From Klebsormidium nitens (Eukaryota; Streptophyta; Klebsormidiophyceae; Klebsormidiales; Klebsormidiaceae), in contig DF237703.1 of assembly GCA_000708835.1 (NCBI GenBank), forward strand, positions 1 through 36,089: a stretch of DNA of 36,089 bases, read 5' to 3'. Made by a program: the position numbers and the translations under genes. How positions within the stretch are numbered: the stretch's first letter is position 1; every line of letters starts with the position of its first letter. Below, one piece after another: positions 19,233 through 31,100 of the stretch. The notes below the pieces were generated by a model. It made no database searches. It was not told the origin of the DNA and was given only the letters and a program-made list of their open reading frames with translations.

Positions 19233-22200
19233 GACATCATCGAAATTGACCGTACACGGTACGAGTCGGAGTCACGACTTCAATTTTGTACGGCGCTCGA
19301 GTCGGCGACAAGACCCGACTCGGTAGTACCTATTTGGAACCGCTTGACTCAACTGGTCGCCGCCCCAAGCATGACACAACTCAAAACTGCCGGCCTGATG
19401 GGGTCGCCGGGGTCGGGGGGGGTCCCGGTCCCCGGGAAGTTTTTGAGCGTCGGGCCGGCCGGACCAATCAGAAGTTCTTTCGGAAGAGGCATCGGACGGC
19501 TTCGATAACCTTCAAAACTTCTCAGGTACTGAATCTTGCGGTCGAAATAACTTCTTGTAACTTCTCCGCATCTCCCGGAAATCGATCGGACGAGTCACAT
19601 AACTTCCCAACCTGTGAAAAGGGGCGTCCATCGGACGGTAGAAGAAACTTTTGCAGGGTCATCTAGCGGCGCAGAGGTAAGGAAGTACTCAAATTTTAGA
19701 AGGTGCCACGCTGGCAGCGCTGCCAATGCTCTAGCCTCTGTGAAGCCTCGGAAGTTGGAAGGCGCCGCAAGAATCAGGAGCTTAGCCTTGCAAGTTGCCA
19801 GCCGTGCTATTGCAATGCAGCATGAGTCCATGGTCGAAATAGCGGCTTGGCAGCCTTCAAAGAGCTCTGAGCATGCTGCCTCAGGCCAGATTGCACACCG
19901 TCTGGGTCGAGCGGCTGAATGGCGGCAGGCATGAAAGTCATCCCTTGGAATTGGGCACAATTGCCAACTAAAAGATGCCCGAAAGGCGGCTCTGCAAGAG
20001 CTGAAATGCAACAAGGCAGAGGAGAGCTCTGCAAGATCATGGAAAGTGTGGCCTGTTTAGCAGGCAGAGCACTCAGGGTGAGCTGCCAGACGTTCCTGAT
20101 ATGATCAAATATTCTGTGGTGCTGAGCATTTTGCATCTTAACATGCAACGTATTCCAATGACTGCTGTTCCTTTCACCTGATGTGACCTGGCGCCGTGAC
20201 TCAGCATGTTTTCAAGGTTTTCAGGCTTGTATACACGAATTTTCTGTGCACGTTCTCCGGCAGTTCTACCTTCAGCGACCACTTACGTGCAAGTAGATTG
20301 ACTGAAGCGATACGATCTTGCTGGGTGCTCTCCTATGCTTTGAGTATTCCTTTCTGAGTCTCTTCTCCAGAAACTTCAAAAGTATGTTTGTACTATCGAC
20401 CTTATTCTGCTGCCTGTGTGTCCACCAGTGCCTTTGATCGTTGAAGCTGCCTCTTGTCAGAGATTAGATTGCATTGCCATCTTTGAACGGATCACAGTGT
20501 CCACATAGTATCTGTTTGTTGGAACCAGACTTTTCTGTCCTTGAAAAACCAGGCTGGACCAATGTGTCTTCCAATCGAAAGATCAGAAATGTCTCCTAGT
20601 CCCTCAATTACGTGGGCACTGTGCAGAGTGTATCAAGTCAAGAAGCCAGCACAGGCCTGGCTTGTCAATTCTATGTCGGAACTTTTCTTACATTTGTCAC
20701 GATGATCAGCCATCAGCAAGACAGGGGTCTGAGCAATTCTTTTGGAATGTAAGACGTCTTACCAAACAGTAAATGACTAGGATTGTCAGCGATGTAATAT
20801 CCTTATTGTGGTAAGCTGAAAGCTGGGGGTAGCAGCGAGCAAAACGCGTTCGCATGTTGAAACGAGACCTTTTAATCTGCTATTCAAGAATGCTGGTTTC
20901 AATTGGAATGGAGGGCAAATGGTTTTTAAGCCCCAGTAGTAGCACAAGTCTTGGTAGCATGAAGGCAATGGCAGCAACACCTTGATCACAAATTTACTGG
21001 GGCGAAAGAAAGTCTCGTTGTTGTTAGTGCAATAACCTGCAAAATTGTCAAGGAAGGCGCGACAATAGCAATAGAAGAGCGCCAACTTGTACGGTTTATT
21101 TTTGACTGTAAAGACTGTCGACAAGCACTTTCTTATTCCTACAGGTAATCACGCCCGGAGACTGGGCAGGCTAAAGACTTTAGAATGGGCCATAAAGGTT
21201 GTAGCAGCGGATGAAGTCCTGTTGCGCGTTGTCACGCGCCCGCGGCAGTACAATTGAGAGAAGAGGGGCGCGTTTACAACCCTGCATTCACCCACTGTAA
21301 GGTGAGAGGACTCCAGCTGATATTTAGAAATGTTCCATCAGGGCATCGTTCTTGAAGGGGTGGCTGCTTAGAATGCTACAATCTGTTACGCTATTGATAT
21401 GGCAGGCCACTCCCTGTAAATGGATCCGCGGTGAACTTCGAGGAGGAGTGTTACATGCATCCCTGTCATTAGTGGCCCAGTGGGCCCTCTTCAAACCAGC
21501 CTGGTCACTGCGGATGGCCCTTGTGCTTGCTTGAAGCGTTTGTCTTGGCAGTTGCGCAGGGATTACCTTAATGAACTTTTAAGCTTCACATCAACAAGTA
21601 CTTTCATTCTTAATGCCAAAGCAACATCACTGGCTTCTCCAGTGAAGATACTGGCCCAGAGATATGCATTACGACTACTGTTTACTTGCATCAGGCCATC
21701 CTCAATGTCTTGAATTTCTTGCAAAGCCATATTCGATCCACCTTTGAAAGTAGTAGCTTCAGAACGTCCTTTTTTGTCCTTCTGTTTTGCAGACCAGAAG
21801 CTGGGCCTCATTTGACCCAGAGCGGAGAGAACTTTGCCAGGCCAAGGTACGGCGCCGCCATTTTGTGCAAGGTTCGCTCTTCTTCATCTTCATGTCCAGA
21901 GATTGCTGTGTCATGTCGGGATTATCTGCAACACATTTCCCAACGTATGTTGAGGCACAAATCGTTGGCTGAAAATCTCCAACGGGATTTTGCGATTTTG
22001 GTGAGTCTGCGTGGCCACTTCGGTTTAAGCAGATACGTTTCTCGCTCTGAAAATGTCGGGGCTTCCTGTGTTTCCTTGCAGATCAGAGTTGCACATTTAG
22101 AAAACAAAATAATGTACGTTCACGCACAAGCGTCCCTGAATGTGTTCCCTGCTTTGGTTGCGCTAAACGACGTGTTTGCAAGATATTCTGATGTCCTGAT

Positions 22201-24121
22201 ATTTTTTCATTGATGCAGGGCCCACATTCGAAGGGCCAGCTCGGTGGCACAAGGGGGCTGGGGGGTAGTTCGTACAATTGGGGATGTTCATAGGTCGGGT
22301 CCCGTCTATTGGAACAAGGAGGGCCACAGAAGGAATGTGCTGATGTGATTGTTTTTCCCAGCTCAGGTGCCAAGTAAAGTCCCTTCAATGCTCATGACGC
22401 TCTCTGAAAGGCCAATATTGGAGATGCACGCGAGCGCTCTTTAAAAGTTGCTTTGCTGCTCTTTGAGATGCACAAAGTCGAGACGTGACTTACTTGCACC
22501 TGGCGGCTATTAGGACAAGAGCGATGCATCCTCAAAGCTTCCATGATGACACCCTTAAGTCCTAGATATTTGGTGGGTCAATTCTGAGCATGCGGATTCA
22601 TGTGTCTCGACTTGGTCTGCCATAGGTTTGCGGCTTTAACAGTGATAACAATATTCAGAGCATGGTCGCCGATTCATGATGTGCCAGTACGTCAAAAACA
22701 TTACAAGGACCTCGTAGTCGAATGTATCTCTGATCTGGAGGAACGATTGGCATTAGTCCATTCACATGTTTGTAAAACTGCGTATGTACATGGCTGCCAA
22801 CGTGCCAATACAAGGTGTAGATGGCACAGATTTACAAAATAAGTTGCGGCTCGTGACCGCGCCCGTGCCATGATTCCATCCGGCTTGATTTCAAATCTGC
22901 ACTACCCATTCTGGAGCTTACTCTTTATCACGATGCCCTAGTCCTACAATTTTTGAACAACATCGATATAAAAAGCAGTGCCACAGTGCGCTATATCCAA
23001 GTTTCAAGTGATAGTAGATACTGCATGGTCATAGATATCCCTCGTCAGAGTCCACGTTAACTATTTATTAGGTACTATATATGCGCTGTGCAGCAGCGGC
23101 CGTGGCCCGCCAGGACACATACTTTGAAATCTCAGCTTCAGCGGCGCCCCCGGGAAACGCGGCGACATGGGCTTAGGCTATAAGGTAAATTCAACGATTT
23201 CGATGAAACGGAGCCCGAATTGCTGTTTAGAATGCCCGGAAGCTGTATCGAAAGTGACCCGAACATTTAAACAGTTCCTCTACGAAAGAAGCAGTTGTAG
23301 CAACCCGAATTGGCACCGCTGCGGCTCCGCCGCAACAATGTCGCGCTGAGGAACCATAAGGGGTCGGGCCCTGCGGGCCCGAGCCCTTATCGCCTCCGGC
23401 GATGGCCGGCCCGACCCTTTGAATTTTCGCCGGGGTCCATGTCCACCCCTTCAGTGGGGCCGGACTGCTTGTGCCAACGCCCACTCCCGACCTGCAGCTA
23501 TTGACGGTTGCAGGGAATTGTACCTTTCTCAAATGTAAGCTGGCCTCTCGCAAATGATGACCAGGTCAGCTAGCAAAGTGAACTCTTGATGCAATGCAAA
23601 AACCGACAGCATCATCATGAATAGTTTTGTGGCTCAAGGCATTGATAAAGCATGAGACGGTGACCATACAAATGCGTCCATAGTCGCCATTTGATTAGGA
23701 TTACATGTCATGCTTGTCGTCGCTAGATGCTGTTATGCTATTATTCTCGTCACTACATAGATTCGCGGTCTGGTCAGACTTTGCAGCATATATTGTTGAG
23801 CTATGGGACTGCGAGACTGCCGCGCCTAACATGGCTCGCAGATAATTAAATTGGAGCGAACTCGCTACATAAGTTGTCCGGATTAGAAGCCTGTCATACA
23901 TGCGGGCAAGACCATGCCAACTCTAGCAAGTACAGGGTCAGGATGACAACTATCCTTCAAGTAGTTACACACTTTACAAGCTACATCACTGTAATATAAG
24001 CATATAAGCAACTTTTTTTTCAGTCCGTGTCTGTCTAATGAGTGTGCGCCACTCATTTAGCAGCAAATACATCAAGGACATGGGACAAAAGGACTGTATA
24101 GTGAACGCATGTTCCAGGGTG
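19233..24121. other. Intergenic region between retrotransposon and KEA gene
   Basis: About 4.9 kb without a gene I can defend. Open stretches at 19614-19934 (plus), 20786-21124 (minus), 21563-21811 (minus) and 21686-22213 (plus) lack recognisable domains and lie on both strands over one another. The 21563-21811 minus stretch (MALQEIQDIEDGLMQVNSSR...) and the 19614-19934 plus stretch have protein-like composition and could be exons of an unrecognised gene or decayed pieces. The 3' untranslated part of the KEA transcript should lie just below 24122. The hairpin cluster at 23320-23417 is listed separately. Confidence 0.4.
23320..23417. repeat. Cluster of GC-rich hairpins
   Basis: Three compact palindromes sit within 100 nt. 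TGCGGC-tcc-GCCGCA spans 23320-23334. A 16-bp stem with one mismatch and a TGC loop spans 23356-23390. TCGCC-tcc-GGCGA spans 23390-23402. In addition, GGGTCGGGCC (23361-23370) pairs perfectly with GGCCCGACCC (23408-23417), so alternative folds are possible. The surroundings are far less GC-rich. Such hairpins are known as dispersed repeats in algal organelle genomes; whether this is an organelle-derived insertion is not shown. Confidence 0.8.
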
Positions 24122-25173
24122 CTATTGCGACTCCCTTTGTAAAAGCGTAAGCTCTGTCTCCCAGTCAGCTTGCTCAGAACCATTGGCTTCTAGCTTAACG
24201 ACCTGCAAATAGACACCCCAATAATGCCACTGACGAAGTTACGATGGCAAAATTTCAGCTTCGAATATTTGCAACTTTTCCCCACATTTCAGAAAGTCGA
24301 GCTTCGGCCAAAAGATGCTGCCGCCCAGCAGACTTTCTTGGGCGCACTCACAGAAGGCGTGCGCTCAACGAGGCAGCTGGAGGCGACCTACCTCTCGCGA
24401 CCTTCCCGTGTCTTGCTCTGGCCGAAGCCAGTTCAACGACACCCCGCAGTTGATAATACTAGGCATCAACCGGAACATGATTGGAGTGGTTACCTGCACA
24501 AGACGGAAAGGAGCAATCGGCTTTGCACACGGAATGCCAAGTGAGTTGCTCTTCATGAAAATATCGCCGGTTTCCGGAAGCTGTTGTCTTAACGGAAGCG
24601 TTTGATGGCAAGGCTCCAGAAATTATCGAGATTCTCCACGCGTTATGGCATTGCCAGCAGGCAAGCCACCTCTTTGGCTGAATACGCCGGAGAACTGAAG
24701 TTTCTTTTCCAAGCACTCCTTGATGAGATTGTCTCTTCAGAAAATCCACTGTTATCAGTCGATTAGCCGGCAAAATATCATGAGGTTGAGTCCTCTGTGA
24801 TCGATCCATTGGGCCGTACGTACAAAACGTCAAGCAAATCCAAAAGTTCAGAAGTATCCACGAAAGAGAGCATCTGTATTTTGTGGCAGAGCATCTCCAC
24901 AATCTCTAGGCTGATCCCTCCGGCCGTTCAACACGAAGTGTCAACACAAACGAGCATAAGCCCGAACAAAAGCAATCTAATTGGAACGCACTTACGCGCT
25001 GATCCACATAGAAAGTAGCAAAAGTAGTAGCAGTTAGCGGAATCCTTTTGCAACTTTGCTCCCTTTCTGCTTTACGCTCCGAAAACACGAGGCCATGAGC
25101 AGACCTGACAAGCAGAGCAGGGACTTACCAGACTCAGGGCAGTAGTTCCCAGTAGCAATAAGTAAACCCGCCG
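24122..25173 (-). CDS. KEA: KEA exons 17-19: last membrane helices and C-terminal tail
   Basis: Exon 17 (25129-25173) gives RRVYLLLLGTTALSL; exon 18 (24392-24493) gives VTTPIMFRLMPSIINCG and a short loop; exon 19 (24122-24202) gives a 26-residue hydrophilic tail ending at TAG 24122-24124. Exons 17 and 18 match the last conserved helix of the family. Most relatives have Gly-Lys where exon 17 starts with Arg-Arg. The tail exon is assigned from splice sites and phase only, so it is less certain. Confidence 0.8.
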
Positions 25174-28100
25174 CTGCAAGCACGCGGCGCATGCATTAGC
25201 AGTTGTCGCATTAACCTAAGGGCACCCAGATGACTAGTTCGTTGAGCAGACCAGAATATTTCGCTTCGGAGTTACTTCAGCTAGTGGCCATGCTTCTAGA
25301 TTCCGCACCGATGCAAGCCTGGGGCTGAAGGATAGCAGACCCCTGCAATCTTTCCAAGCAAGACAATGCGAGGTGCAGCGCAAGCGAGAAAAGCTCAAAG
25401 CTGCCGCCCACAACGGCAGAACCTTGCAACCAAAGATGCATACTGAAAGCAAAGAGTCTTGGAGGTTAGATAAATATTAGCCCCAGATGCCGGAATCCGG
25501 GGGTTCCTGAGCTCCTAAAGGTTTGAACACTAAACGCCCAAGGTCTAAGCCTATATTCTTAACACCTTGGGAAACTGTGTTCCGGGGCCTGTCTGCAGAG
25601 TGCGCACCTCAATCAGATTCACGTTGGACGCTCGACTGAGCAAGACAAACGCAAATTCGCCGATCTGGGCCAGCGAGATGCCGACCTACGCATGGAAGAG
25701 GGAGTCAGCGGGGGCAGCAATAGGGTTAAAGCGGCTTCAGTGAAGGGGACTATAGCAGGGGGCAGCTTCAAAACTGGAGATAACTCTGCAGTGACTTGTT
25801 CGGAACTGTTCGATGGGCACCAGGTAGGGCACAATACTTAACGCCAGCTCTAAGCATCACGATCTTCCGAACATCGAAGTTTCATGCACTGTAAATCTGC
25901 AACCTGCTGTTGAACCCTGTTTCCAGAAGGAAGTCCAAATGGCAATCTGCACAGGATGAGGGGAAGACGTGCACGGCAATGATCTGGAAGAACCTTTCGA
26001 CAAGTTACAAGTACGAACCAGAACTTATTTTTGGATCCTAGCAGTTCACAGGTCCAAGGATCCTGACCATCAGTGCGGTGCGCAACGAGTAGCCAAAGCC
26101 GCGCACAACAGTGGTGACGAGAGTGGTCTTGACGACGAACACAAGGACGACAGAGAGGCAGAGAATGTCCTTGTGCTGCCACAGGAAAGTGGGGTTCATC
26201 AGCATCCCAATGCTGCTGAGGAACAGCGCTGCAAACACGTTGCGCACCGGCTCCACCTGCAACCAACACGAGAATTAACAAGAGTTGATTTCAAGCTTGA
26301 AACTTGTCATGTTGCGGAGTTTTGTGTCTAGGCAAGTGCCTCAAACACACTTTGCAGCAGCTCCGCCTAAGCCGTCGACCATAGCTTCAGGACGCTGGAG
26401 AAATCAAAACCTCTTTGCCAAAAGAATCTGGGATTGCAGGCGGAATGTGCTAAGTTCTCAAACGAGAGTGCGGGAATATGGTCTTCTGAAGAACCGGACT
26501 CTAGAGCTCCACAATGCCAGCAAGGAGAACAATTCATGGCTCAACCACCAAGCTCCTACCTTCACAGGGTTGGTAGACTCGGAAGAAAGCACTTTTCGCA
26601 CAAAAAAGGGTAGAAAACGCGGATTGCAAGAGCAAGCCATCAGCTACAAACAAAAGGCGGAAAATGATAGACAGGAAAAGATGAGACTCCAAGATTCGAA
26701 CGCTGACTCAAGCAGAGAAAAAAGACAGCAGAGACAAACACGGGCTTATCCAAAGCAAGGAGCATCGTTAGAAACAACATGTTGAGGGACAGCAGGAGTC
26801 ATACTTTGACCTTCGTCGGACTTTCGTCGAGTTTAATAACAGTGTTCCACAAAGTCAGCAAACATGAGAGCATGCAGACCAACCGCCACCCAGCAGTTGA
26901 GAATACGGATAGAGCCAGAGGGCGGAATAGGAGAGGCCGCACCTGATGCAAGGTGTGCTCTTGGTACTGCGTGGATGAGATCATGACACCGGCCGCAAAG
27001 GCCCCCAGCTCCACACTCAGGCCGCACTGGTCCGTGACCTGCAAACGCGCAACATTGAGGGTTGTCTGTTGAAGCTTCAGCATCTCAGGTTTGTGATTTA
27101 GGATGTTGAATGCAGATTCCTGGGTGTACAAGTCAGATCCCATTCCCAACGACTCGAACAGGATCTGGATCGTCCAGATAGAAGGCACACTCGGATTTCG
27201 AGGAGAGACAGAGTAAGCAAGAAAAGTCGAGTGAGCGAGCAGGACAACCGTGCTTCGTTTGAAACATCTGTGTGCCCCACATCCTCTTGTGCAGACATAT
27301 CAATAGCACTAAACGCTCAAAGCAGGGTTTCTGGGGGATACGACTTCCCCAACCAGCTGGAACCCTGGGCAAAGCTCGTGTCATCACTGATGAAGCCCCC
27401 TGTGACATACGATCCCCAAACTTGGCAGGAAGCCAGGTCTTCTGAACGTTGCAGGAAGCAAAACGGTTGGCTCACCCAGGCCACGGCTAGGCAGAAGGCG
27501 ATTGCGAACAGCTGGAACAACTCGTTGGACTGCAGCACACGACTACACACGTCAGAGATGGAGCATCATACAACCAAACAGTGAGCAGCATGAATGTTGT
27601 CCTTGAGCACGGAAGCAATTCCTATACCGCCGTTTGGACAGTAAAGCTCTTGCCTGAATTTACTCCACAGAAGGGTGGGGCTTACCATCCAGCCGCTCAG
27701 ACCGCGCACATTTCAGAGTCCTGAAGCACTACAAATCGGGGAACTTGCCTGGGCAGAGAGCCTGGCGACGAGCTCCAAGACTCGTGGCAGTAGGAGGCGC
27801 GCCGCTAGAGTGGCCAGCGCCAGGAACATGCCCAGTAGCATCACCCTGACAAGAAATGCAGAGGTTCTTGCGTCGTCAAAAGGAATTGTACCTGGATTTG
27901 CAACGAGACCTACTCTAGTCCCGGAAGCTGGTCTATCTGGGACCAGAGCATTGGAGCCCCATAAATAGCTCTCAATGGAAGATAGAAGGGAAGCACTTAC
28001 GGAAGGGTGCGAGAAGGTCATGGCTGACATCAGGCAACAGCCTACAAGTCCTTGCATCACACAGTGTCACCCTCGCTAGTACTCGCTGAGTAAATGGTTA

Positions 28101-31100
28101 TGCCCGTTTCCTGAACGGGTTTGGCTGATCCAAACGGTCCACGATCAAGGAACGAAGGCAAGACCCGAAGGAAGGGCAAGGTCGACACAAGGGCAACTTT
28201 GATGCAAGCATTGTCCAAAACTGCCTCACGAAACCCGACTGCCTTGCAGCTTTTGGGTGGTGTTTGAGTCCGACAAAGGTTTCCAAGCCAGGCACCGTGG
28301 TTAGCGCAGGTTGATTGTACTTGCCAGATCGTACAAAGTGGGACTAGCAGGGAGAAGAACGCTGTTTGAAGTGCGTTGCGTGCTACGACTGTGATAACAC
28401 CAAGGATTGAAAAGCGCTTGAAAAGCTAACGTGTTTCGTCCAAGCTTCACAAGTACACGGGACCACTGTGCAAGTTCGGTCTGCAGCCTCACCGCATTCT
28501 TTTGGCGAGCTATCACCCGGAGCAAGGCCCCACATTGTAGCAGGTGCAAGCTCGCAGAAGGTCAGGCCAAGCACCAAAGAAACGGATGAATCTGATCTTC
28601 AACAGTTGTGGCGACCTTAGGGACAGTAACAAACACAGCCAGAGCGCACTTACTCGCGAGACATAGAGATGACCCCCTGGGCGAAATTGCCGCCCCCCAG
28701 GATGGGCAGCAACGCAAAAAGCATGCCCACGCAGCAGTCCTGGCAGCCAGCCCATATTTTGTCAATAAACACGGAGCTGTTTTTAAGAGGAACAGAGGGG
28801 GTCGTGAGAGGGGAAAATGAAGTAGAGGAGTGAAATCCTGCAAAGTCAAAAGTAATTACACCGGAAGGTAAGGACGACAATGAGCAACAGAGGAAGCACG
28901 GGCCAGTCATACGTAACAAACAAACTACGACGGGGATGGGGAACGACCTAGCGAAGGAAGGGGAGGGACCGGATGCCTCCGTAGATTCAGCTGAATTTTC
29001 CAAAAAGCTGCGACACCAGGAAAGTCTGCCCGTTCGGCATTGGGACCTTGCTGTTGCTGCTGCCCGTGATCTCACCTGCAAAATGAGCGTGCCCACCGTA
29101 ATCTGACCGGGCAGAGAGCTCATGGAGCCCTTTTCGCCCAAACACTTCAACACCTGTAAGAAAGGGGAGTCGGGTGACAAAACCGGCCAGATCTTTCCGA
29201 AGTGCAGTGCACAGGACCTGATACAGGACAATACAGTTTTGACGACGGTAAGGAAGCACGCTGGTACGATTGCAGATACGATACAGGTGCAAGGTAGGTA
29301 TACATTATAGATCTGCATAACAATGTGGGTCAAAATAGGTTTGCTGATCCTCAATAAAAACTCTGAAAGCAAAAGCTGCAGAACAGCAATCGAACACGAT
29401 GGTGCAGCGAAAGCTTGGACAAGACGCCCGGACAGTGAAAGACAAGCTACTTGACAGTTCACAGAGGTAATCCTGCAAGGCGCACTGCTTACCACAGCCG
29501 TAGAAGACATCGACATGAAGGCGCCAACGAAGATGCCCTCGGACACGTTGCCCCCCGCTAACTGCACATGCCACATGAGTGTTATCATCTACCCGTGCAG
29601 CAGAACGGCCAAAATTGGACGTAAGGATGGGTTTCAAGAATGTCGACAAGCAAAGAGGGTACAGAAAGAACGCAAAGCAGAGCTTTGACGAGCTTGCTGA
29701 CCGCGCACATCGCAGTGAGGAACAGGCACGCTGCTCCAACAAATTCGCGGACGTCGTACTTGCGCTAGTGCCCCACAGACGGCCATGAAAAGGCCGATCT
29801 GGAGGAGCCCTCCGAACACGGCCACATTTTGCACCACACGCAGCTGCAAGGTAAAGGGGAACATGGCTCACGACCACAAGCTGGGCAACAGATTGTTGTA
29901 TCCAGTTTCAATTGCCCCATAACCAAGGCTGCTGTCTAGCCAGGTCCAGAAAATGAGCTCCGATTGCAGAGATGACAGCACTTGGGGCAACCAGGCCAGC
30001 TGCATTGCAGGCTGTCGTGTTCCTCAACGTCATGGTGCGCTTGTTGCCAGTTCCAGGGAGCTGACAGAACTTTTAAATTTACTTTGGTGAGCTGGAATCC
30101 GCTTCCGACAGCCAAAGACAGCCTTTTCGATGCTGGACCCAACACTTTTTCTTGTGATCGCAGCGGGCTGCAGACCGGCAAACCTTAAAGAAGTTCTCAT
30201 GTCTGCGCTACTCTGTTGACCAATTATAATCAAGTGCCACATCCCCAGATCCTATCCAATGGAGCCAAAGATCCATCCCTCGTCTTGGCTCAATACTTGA
30301 CAAAATCAAGGTACAGTATCTTTCGAGAAATTCTCCATCTGGAGCTGGCGATTTATTCCCTCACCTTAGCGGCGGAGAACTCTAGGCCCAGCGCAAAGAG
30401 GAGGAATACCACCCCTAGCTGCGCGAGCGTCTCCACCTGCGAAACACCCACAGGTGCTGATGACCAATTGGACATATTGTCTGCAGCTCTTAGCGCGTGG
30501 TCCTAGGATCCTAAAAGGTGACTTCGGAAGTGACTTTGGGGCTGAACATATCATGTGCAAAAGGACCGATAAGGAGACCGCTGAAAATCGATCGCCAAAG
30601 CAACGTCTGGCAGTGTCATCGTGGGGACGGATTTGAGGCAGGCGCCCTCGGGGCAGGCCGTTGGGCGTAGAAAACAAGCTAAGAGCCCATACATGGTAGA
30701 GATCCTTCAGCCCATCTAGGCAACATCTTCAGTAACAGAAGGCCTCGGACACAAGTGGAAGCAGAAGCGATTGAATGCGGGTCCATAACACGGGTTGGTC
30801 AACGCCATCTCCCCTTCTTGCAAACAATCCGACGGAGGTCTTGGAAACAAGATCCTAAGAATGCTAAGTTCTTTCAGGTCGCAAACCACCATAAGTTGGC
30901 AAGATCCGCATGCTTCGCCAGCATATGACCTGTTAACACGTAAAAGGAACTTCGGTGACCATTCGGGTACTTGTTATGATGCGTCAAACAACTGAACGGA
31001 TGTTGTTACCCTCTTCAGCATACTTGTGATGGAGCCTCAAAACATCGCCGCAGATGGCCGAACATGCTCGCCAAAAAGGAAAATGCAATCTGAGACAGCG

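Noticed and set aside
21686-22213. 175-codon open frame on the plus strand
   Set aside because: The start is not at a convincing context, composition is Ser/Arg/Cys-rich without motifs, and the opposite strand has competing frames. It may be chance.
24459-24902. 147-codon minus-strand frame as an alternative KEA C-terminus
   Set aside because: It runs in a different frame over intron 17 and part of exon 18; the 34-codon exon 18 matches the family and splices in phase.
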